Source of the DNA: Streptomyces sp. NRRL WC-3742
Lineage (GTDB): Bacteria > Actinomycetota > Actinomycetes > Streptomycetales > Streptomycetaceae
Length of the DNA stretch: 64,000 nt
Direction of reading: 5' to 3'
Assembly: GCF_000720635.1 (NCBI RefSeq)
Contig: NZ_JOCF01000035.1
Location: 25,486-89,485, forward strand
The notes below the pieces were generated by a model. That model ran no database searches. It was given only the letters and a program-made list of their open reading frames with translations, and had not been told where the DNA came from. Each line of letters begins with the position of its first letter. Position 1 is the stretch's first letter. This document shows positions 59,778 to 64,000 of the stretch, one piece after another. The position numbers were made by a program, and so were the translations under genes.

Positions 59778-61271
59778 TCAGGGTGTCCGGCGGGCGCGTT
59801 CGGTGATGTTGCGGGCCATTCCGCCGAACACCACCGCGTGGAAGGGAGCGACGGACCACCAGTAGGCGTGGCCGGCCAGGCCCTGCGGGTGGAAGAGGGC
59901 CCGCTGCCGGTAGCGGGTGCGGCCGTCCCCGTCCGGGGTGACGGACAGCTCCAGCCAGGCCAGGCCGGGCAACCGCATCTCGGCGCGGAGCCGGAGCAGC
60001 TTGCCCGGCTCGATCTCCTCGACCCGCCAGAAGTCGAGGGAGTCGCCGACCCGCAGCCGGGCCGGGTCGCGGCGGCCCCGGCGCAGGCCGACGCCGCCCG
60101 CCAGGCGGTCGAGCAGCCCGCGCAGGGCCCAGGCCAGGGGGAAGGAGTACCAGCCGTTCTCGCCGCCGATACCCTCGACCACCCGCCAGACGGCCTCCGG
60201 CGGCGCGGCGACGGTGCGTTCGCGCAGGTCCTCGTAGAGGCTGCCGCCGGACCAGTCGGGGTCGGTGGGCAGCGGGTCGCTGGGGGCGCCGGGCAGCGAG
60301 GCGGAGGACCAGCGGGTGGCGACGTCCGCGTCCTTGATCCGGCGCAGGGCGAGGGTGACGGCCCGGTCGAAGCCGGTCAGGCCCTCCGGCGGGTCGGGGA
60401 TCCAGCGGGCGACGTCGTGTTCGCCGCAGACGACCTCGTGGCGCAGGGACTCGACGAGCGGGCGGGCGATGGAGTCGGGAACCGGGGTCACGAGGCCGAC
60501 CCAGTGGCCGGACAGTCGGGGCGTGAGGACCGGCACCGGGACGATGAGGCGCCGCCGCAGTCCGGCGATCCGCGCGTAGCGGTGCATCATCTGCGCGTAC
60601 GTCAGGACGTCGGGCCCGCCGATGTCGAAGGCGCGGTTCACCTCGGGCGGCAGTTCGGCGGCCCCGACCAGGTAGCGCAGGACGTCCCGGACGGCGATCG
60701 GCTGGATACGGGTGGAGACTCAGCGCGGCGTGACCATCACGGGCAGGCGTTCGGTGAGGTAGCGGAGCATCTCGAAGGAGGCACCACCGGAGCCGATGAT
60801 CACGGCCGCCCGCAGCTCGGCCGTGGGGACGCCGCTGACGCGCAGGGCCCGGCCGACCTCCGCGCGGGAGCGCAGGTGCGGCGAGAGGTCCGCTTCGCGC
60901 ACCCCGGCCGGGACGAGGCCCCCGAGGTAGACGATCCGGGTGACGCCGGCGGCCGCCGCGGCTTCCCCGAAGGCGCGCGCGGCCGCGAGGTCGGTGGCTT
61001 CGAAGGCCCGTCCGGTGCCCAGGGAGTGCACCAGGTAGTAGGCGACGTCGACGCCGGCGAAGGCCCCGGCGAGGGTCTGAGGTCGGGTCACGTCCCCGGT
61101 GGCCATCCCGACCTGCGCCCGCCAGGGCTGGTCCCGCAGCCGGACGGGGTTGCGCACCAGGCAGCGGACGGCGTGTCCGCGTGCGAGCAGCTCGGGCACC
61201 AGGCGGCCACCGATGTAGCCGCTCGCGCCGGTCACCAGGCAGTGCGCCGGTCCTGGTCGCAGCGTGTCCAT
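59778..61271 (-). pseudogene. SDR-DUF2867 gene interrupted by an in-frame TGA
   Basis: From ATG 61271 (GGAGGA 5 bp upstream) the frame encodes an NAD(P)-binding extended SDR: CLVTGASGYIGGRLVPELLA, YYLVHSLGTG, VIIGSGGASFEMLRYLT. It stops at TGA 60720-60722 after 183 residues (LPVMVTPR-stop) and continues in frame as VSTRIQPIAVRDVLRYLVGA for another 313 codons, ending in a DUF2867 (SRPBCC-like) domain (SVAPFHAVVFGGMARNITER). Relatives read MVTPRWVSTRIQPIA, so the TGA replaces TGG. No other damage is seen. 36 bp downstream of the photolyase gene. Confidence 0.85.
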
Positions 61272-61307
61272 ATGTCCTCCTCGGCGGGTGACGGGCGGCG
61301 CCGCCGG

Positions 61308-62630
61308 TCAGGGGCGGCCGCTCCGGAAGCGGGTGGTCAGCTCCTCCGGCGGGAGGATCGGGGGCGGGTAGTCGCCGTCCAGCAGCCAGGGCCGGTGGAC
61401 GGACGGGCCGGGCAGGTGGGCGAGTTCGGGCACCCAGCGGCGCACGTACGCGCCGGTCGGGTCGAAACGGTCCGCCTGGCGCAGCGGGTTGAGGACGCGG
61501 TTGGGGCGGGTGTCGGTGCCGGTGCCCGCGACCCACTGCCAGTTGAGCTGGTTGTTGGCCACGTCTCCGTCGACGAGCAGGGAGAGGAAGTGGGCGGCGC
61601 CGATGCGCCAGTCCAGGTGGAGGGACTTGGCGAGGAAGCTCGCGGTGAGCAGCCGGGCGCGGTTGTGCATCCAGCCCTCGTGGGCGAGTTGGCGCATCCC
61701 GGCGTCGATGATCGGGTAGCCGGTGCGGCCCCGGCGCCATGCCTCGGCCTCCTTCTCGTCCTCGTGCCAGTGGTCCTCCCGATGCCGGTAGTCCCGGTGT
61801 GCGGCGTCGGGGCGGGCGGCGAGGGCCTGGTGGTGGAAGTCGCGCCAGGCGAGCTGGCGGACGAAGTCCTGGGCTCCGGCGCCCTCGTGGCGCAGGGCCT
61901 GCGCGGCGAGCTCGGTGGGTGAGAGGCAGCCGAAGTGCAGGTACGGGGAGAGGCGGGAGGTGCCGTCGGCGGCGAGGTCGTCGTGGAGGTCGGTGTAGGC
62001 GTCGACGTCCCAGCGGCGCCGGCGCGCCCGCGCGGCCGTCTCGCCCCCGGGCGGCAGGGCGGGCGAGAGCGAGCCCTCGGCCACCTCGATCACGAGGCTC
62101 TCGCTGCCGACCCCGGCCGGGGTGTCCAGGGAGCGGGGCGCGGCGAGCACGCTGCGGCGGGGCACCTGCTGCCAGGCGCGGTGGTAGGGGGTGAAGACGG
62201 CGTAGTGGTCGCGCCCGGCCGGGGTGATCCGGCCGGGCGGGACGACGGTGAGCGAGGCGTCGTGGACGTGCAGGCGCCCGCCGAACACCGTCCGCAGCCG
62301 CTGCTCGCGGCGGTCGGCGAAGGCCGTGACACCGGCGGCGACGTGCACGCTGGAGGCGCCGGTCTCGGCGGCCACCCTGGCCGTCTGCTCGGCGGGTTCG
62401 CCCCGCCGTACGGTCAGCCGGGAGCCGATCCGGCGCAGCGACGCGTCCAGGTCCGCCAGGCAGTCGGCCAGGAACGCGTGCCGGTTGGGGGCGGCGAACC
62501 CGGCGGCGTCGACGGCGGGGTCGAGCACGAACAGCGGCACGACCTGGTCGGCGGTGGTGCGCGCGGCGTGCAGGACGGGGTTGTCGTGCAGGCGCAGGTC
62601 CTGGGTGAACAGGGCGATGGAGACGGTCAC
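61308..62630 (-). CDS. phr: Cyclobutane pyrimidine dimer photolyase (class I)
   Basis: 440 residues from GTG 62630 (GGAAGGG 8 bp upstream); residues from the open frame beyond are not conserved. N-terminal ALFTQDLRLHDNPVLHAART (antenna domain) and C-terminal FAD/DNA-binding part: FVRQLAWRDFHHQ, TGYPIIDAGMRQLAHEGWMH, NNQLNWQWVAGTGTDTRPNR with the Trp chain. It repairs UV dimers using blue light. The following SDR-DUF2867 gene forms an operon with it; both families often occur together in light-induced gene sets of streptomycetes. Confidence 0.94.
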   Translation of the reverse strand: MTVSIALFTQDLRLHDNPVLHAARTTADQVVPLFVLDPAVDAAGFAAPNRHAFLADCLADLDASLRRIGSRLTVRRGEPAEQTARVAAETGASSVHVAAGVTAFADRREQRLRTVFGGRLHVHDASLTVVPPGRITPAGRDHYAVFTPYHRAWQQVPRRSVLAAPRSLDTPAGVGSESLVIEVAEGSLSPALPPGGETAARARRRRWDVDAYTDLHDDLAADGTSRLSPYLHFGCLSPTELAAQALRHEGAGAQDFVRQLAWRDFHHQALAARPDAAHRDYRHREDHWHEDEKEAEAWRRGRTGYPIIDAGMRQLAHEGWMHNRARLLTASFLAKSLHLDWRIGAAHFLSLLVDGDVANNQLNWQWVAGTGTDTRPNRVLNPLRQADRFDPTGAYVRRWVPELAHLPGPSVHRPWLLDGDYPPPILPPEELTTRFRSGRP

Positions 62631-62758
62631 GTGGGTGGCCCTTCCAGGCGGTGCGGTGGGGCATGCCACCGGGGCGGTGCCTGCCTCCGCCGTGCAGCGT
62701 TTCACGGCAGGGATTCCGGTCGAAGCGACTGTGCGGCGTTTCGGCGCTCCGTGTCGCT

Positions 62759-62815
62759 CGGCGGCCCGGCCGCCCGGCGGCCCGGCGGCCCGGCGGCCCG
62801 GCCGCCCGACGGCGG
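62759..62815. repeat. Simple GC-rich repeat upstream of the photolyase
   Basis: Direct repeats of CGGCGGCCCG with single-base changes, ending CCGCCCGACGGCGG. It lies in the intergenic region between the divergent photolyase and antiporter genes. Confidence 0.8.
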
Positions 62816-62971
62816 CGGTGACCGGCCCGGATCGGCGGAGACCCCCTGCCCAGCCCGCAAATACGCCGATAAGATGACCACAGGTGTGCCGGGAAGTCTG
62901 GTCGGCTCGGGGGACGACCGCGGCGATCGGGCCTCGGCGACCCCGGTGGTTGCGATGGGTCGTTTCTGCAG

Positions 62972-64000
62972 ATGCACGCCGTGGGGATCGTTCTCGTTCT
63001 GGTGGTTCTGGCCACGACCGTGGCCACCTTCGCCCGGCGATGGCGGATACCCGCCCCCTCGCTGACCGACCCGGTGGCCGTCACCGCGCTCGGCCGGCGC
63101 CTGGCACTGCCGAGCCGCGTCCAGGTGCTGGTCCAGGCCGAGAGCCTGTTCAACGACGCCACCTCCCTCGTCCTGTTCAAGGTCGCCGTCGGCGTCGCCG
63201 TCACGGTGGGCGGAACCGTCGACCTGCCCTCCGCCGGCGGAGAACTGCTGCTGCTCGGCGGGGGCGGCAGCGTGGTCGGCGCCGTCGTCGCCGGGGCGGT
63301 GTGGCTGATCCGCCGCCGCACCACCGACCCGGTCCTGGAGACCGTGATCGCCCTGATCACCCCGTACGCGGCGTACGTCCTCGCGGAATCCGCGCACACC
63401 TCCGGCGTCACCTCCGTCGTGGTCGCCGGCGTCCTGCTCGGCCGCTCCGGCCACCGGCTCACCGACGCCCACATCCGGCTCCAACTGGGCGCCGTCTCCG
63501 CCGTCGTGGTCTTCCTGCTGGAGAGCGTCGTCTTCTCCGTCGTCGGCCTCGAACTGCCCACCCTGGTCCGGGACCTGCCCGCCGGCACCGGCTGGTGGCC
63601 GCTGCAGGCCCTCGCCCTGGCCGCCGTCCTCATCGCCGTCCGCGTCCTGTGGACCCTGCCACTGACCCGCGCCGTCAAACCCAGCCGCGGCCGGCTGTCC
63701 TGGCGGGTCGCCGGGGTGGTCACCTGGGCCGGCACCCGGGGCGTCATGCCGCTCGCCGCCGCCCTGTCCATCCCGCTCCTCGCCGACGACCACTCCGCGC
63801 TCGCCGGACGCCCGCTGGTCCTGGTGCTCACCACCTCGGTCGTCGTGTTCACCCTCGTCGTCCAGGGCCTCACCCTCGCCGCCGTCGTCAACCGCTCCGG
63901 ACTCGCCCTCGAACCCGAGCACACCGCCCGCGAGGAGGACGACGCCCGCGACGCGCTCAACCGCGCCGCCCTCGACCACGTCGAGCACCTCTCCGAACTG
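62972..64000 (+). CDS. CPA1-type Na+(K+)/H+ antiporter with apparent internal deletion (partial)
   Basis: 343 residues visible from ATG 62972 to the right edge. The first helix (AVGIVLVLVVLATTVATFAR) leads straight into LTDPVAVTALGRRL (Thr32-Asp33-Pro34), a motif that in CPA1 antiporters lies about 100 residues further in. The ion-binding ESLFNDATSLVLF, GVTSVVVAGVLLGRSGH and WAGTRGVMPLAAALSIPL follow normally. About 90-100 residues (two to four membrane helices) are missing in frame, so transport is doubtful. Possible stand-in explanation: an unusual short paralogue, or a fresh deletion. Confidence 0.85.
   Translation, partial: MHAVGIVLVLVVLATTVATFARRWRIPAPSLTDPVAVTALGRRLALPSRVQVLVQAESLFNDATSLVLFKVAVGVAVTVGGTVDLPSAGGELLLLGGGGSVVGAVVAGAVWLIRRRTTDPVLETVIALITPYAAYVLAESAHTSGVTSVVVAGVLLGRSGHRLTDAHIRLQLGAVSAVVVFLLESVVFSVVGLELPTLVRDLPAGTGWWPLQALALAAVLIAVRVLWTLPLTRAVKPSRGRLSWRVAGVVTWAGTRGVMPLAAALSIPLLADDHSALAGRPLVLVLTTSVVVFTLVVQGLTLAAVVNRSGLALEPEHTAREEDDARDALNRAALDHVEHLSEL

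Noticed and set aside
59599..63960. Single 1453-codon minus frame
   Set aside because: High-GC antisense open frame over photolyase, SDR and antiporter; no domain pattern along it.

Overview
The window is about 73% GC, is densely packed with genes on both strands, often uses GTG or TTG starts, and carries families typical of Streptomyces-like actinobacteria: SAV_2336/FxsC, Trypco1 and VMAP proteins, DUF2079, a CYP105-type P450 with a small ferredoxin, YtrA-type GntR and LacI regulators, and secreted M9 collagenases. It looks like a chromosomal-arm type accessory region of a Streptomyces or Kitasatospora relative. No rRNA, tRNA, CRISPR array or prophage was seen. All identifications are by eye from the sequence; no database search was run.

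Layout. 1-2.2 kb: a truncated methyltransferase preceded by a PobA-like flavin hydroxylase. 2.3-8.3 kb: an ArsR-SRPBCC fusion with a visible operator, a Fic/Doc-like gene overlapping an unknown gene, a lipase-like hydrolase, a pentapeptide-repeat membrane protein and a phosphoribosyltransferase. 8.4-8.7 kb: a decayed transposase tail. 8.75-14.5 kb: a compact class I lanthipeptide locus (LanC, full-length LanB, a 43-residue FxLD precursor, and a JmjC/cupin oxygenase). 15-24.6 kb: a MazG/Nudix/GNAT operon, a cis-prenyltransferase interrupted by an in-frame TGA, PadR- and TetR-controlled membrane genes with visible operators, a CBS protein and an alpha/beta hydrolase. 24.6-26.7 kb: a scarred stretch with gene remnants around an intact FAD oxidoreductase. 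26.7-30.1 kb: a permease/membrane protein/M20 peptidase operon. 30.3-35.0 kb: a three-gene conflict-type system (Trypco1, trypsin-VMAP, SAV_2336-TIR/FxsC). 35-48.8 kb: GNAT, methyltransferase, ArsR, a TsaD, a LacI-controlled amidase with two perfect operators, a cobalamin-riboswitch-controlled Ni/Co transporter, a DUF2079 protein, and a GntR/ABC exporter set beside a 40-bp perfect palindrome. 48.8-54.4 kb: P450/ferredoxin, remnants of DNA ligase and universal stress protein genes, and a TetR/FAD monooxygenase pair. 54.8-59.5 kb: two convergent M9 collagenases. 59.8-64 kb: an SDR-DUF2867 gene broken by a second in-frame TGA, a CPD photolyase, and a cation/proton antiporter that seems to have lost several membrane helices.

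Two systems stand out. The lanthipeptide locus couples a minimal dehydratase/cyclase pair to a non-haem iron oxygenase, and its core peptide contains a single arginine, so an oxidatively tailored product is plausible. The Trypco1/trypsin-VMAP/TIR locus has the parts of a peptidase-gated immunity system without the usual MoxR/vWA genes. In addition, two genes that otherwise read as intact (cis-prenyltransferase and SDR-DUF2867) each have TGA exactly where the family has TGG (Trp), and the antiporter carries an apparent in-frame deletion. The window therefore holds several recently damaged or recoded genes.
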